Shown: piece by piece, positions 63,283 to 64,000 of the stretch
Layout of the letters: every line of letters begins with the position of its first letter
How positions within the stretch are numbered: the stretch's first letter is position 1
Assembly: GCA_019055375.1 (NCBI GenBank)
Contig: JAHQIW010005416.1
Span: 1 to 64,000 of the forward strand
Reading direction: 5' to 3'
Origin: Parelaphostrongylus tenuis
Lineage: Eukaryota; Nematoda; Chromadorea; Rhabditida; Metastrongylidae
DNA: 64,000 nt
Made by a program: the position numbers and the translations under genes
Notes under the pieces: generated by a model
The model's database searches: none
The model's input: the letters and a program-made list of their open reading frames with translations, nothing else
What the model was told of the DNA's origin: nothing

Positions 63283-64000
63283 TATAATACACCTTGCCGG
63301 AAGTCGGTGACTTTTTAAAATAATGCCTTCCTTGTAAGAAACTGAACATACTGTGGAATGAGGACTGACCTATTTGGGGCGGTAACCGTTTTCTGCTGAC
63401 ATATCCTTCGAATGACGTGCCATTGGAGTACTCTTGCAATGTGCAAAGAAAGACATTTTTGTTGCCAACATTTAATTGCCTTGTTTGATTTGAACACGCA
63501 GAGTTGTGTTGTTTTACTTTTAGATCTAATGTCCTCTCATCCATACAATATTACTAAATGTACTGGCTGGGAGTTTGCTCGCCTTGTAATTTTCGCCACG
63601 CGGGGTTTTAGCTCCTTTTCGCCGTAGATCGAGCAGCCTCAAACTTGGGTGATTAGACATTATATACAATATAATAATACAACGACAACAACTAACGATA
63701 TTGATAAATGTGTATACAAGTTAGATGGATGATATGCGAGCAATAATAGAGTATCAAAGCAGTCATGTAAGCGATGAGGAACAGACTCCGACATACACAA
63801 CAGCAACAAAGAAGATAGTAAGACGACTGAGATGGAGCAACCACTCTCCTACGCCTGCTGGTGAATGACGGTCGGCGTCGCTCCGCCCATCGCCCATGGG
63901 TGTGCTGCGTCGACGAGGCGTTCGCATCTCGACGGCGTATAGATTCATTGAGTCGGATAATTGAGTCGAATGGGTCGACTTTGTTGACGCTCACAAGCTA
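63283..64000. other. Presumed intron 2 of the transthyretin-like gene
   Basis: No third TTL exon recognised. A CpG-rich minus-strand frame at 63994-63692 has an Arg-rich stretch then a hydrophobic one, without a recognised family. Confidence 0.35.

Noticed and set aside
62978..63544. 188-residue minus-strand open frame
   Set aside because: More than half of it lies inside the palindromic hammerhead element, and the same peptide appears in other copies of that repeat; not a gene.
63692..63994. CpG-rich minus-strand frame as a membrane-protein first exon
   Set aside because: Arg-rich then hydrophobic composition is suggestive, but no family, splice partner or full context is visible at the window edge.

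Overview
The window reads as nuclear DNA of a parasitic-type nematode, most like a strongylid (hookworm group). It is AT-rich, with intron-rich genes and dense interspersed repeats, and one gene belongs to the nematode-expanded transthyretin-like family. The species call is an inference; no database was searched. There is no prokaryotic or viral gene organisation.

Three host genes can be read by splicing exons together. LIPT2 (mitochondrial octanoyltransferase) lies on the minus strand, 9774 to 3524, in five recognised exons. The gamma subunit of the COPI coatomer lies on the plus strand, 19742 to 37909, in 24 exons. Its frame closes to 871 codons plus stop only if four single-base deletions, each in a short homopolymer run, are allowed for. 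The first two exons of a secreted transthyretin-like protein lie on the plus strand (60037 to 62731) and the gene runs off the right edge. LIPT2 and coatomer gamma are divergently transcribed across about 10 kb of repeat-filled intergenic DNA. I see no functional link between the three genes.

Most of the remainder is mobile-element debris: relics of an RTE-like non-LTR retrotransposon (3765-5345, 50440-52590), Penelope-like element 3' ends with GIY-YIG endonuclease remnants (25373-25905, 42290-42440, 44935-45610, 61320-62490), a piggyBac relic (47570-48310), mariner fragments (15137-15690, 18775-19145, 56810-57235) and two tRNA-derived SINE-like families. One family is flanked by clear 14-15 bp target-site duplications. 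There is also a family of fold-back elements that contain tRNA-like cloverleaf sequences.

The most interesting content is a family of short repeats carrying type I hammerhead self-cleaving ribozyme motifs. Ten motif copies are visible. Eight are exactly 43 or 42 nt long, three look fully intact (2373-2415, 40319-40361, 63124-63166), and the two subfamilies keep stem II by paired base changes. Three insertions are bounded by 11-14 bp target-site duplications, and one is a 51-bp terminal fragment. This suggests RNA-mediated mobilisation of a small non-autonomous ribozyme element (retrozyme-like), in a genome that also contains Penelope-like elements. Many unrelated repeat families here occur as head-to-head inverted pairs.
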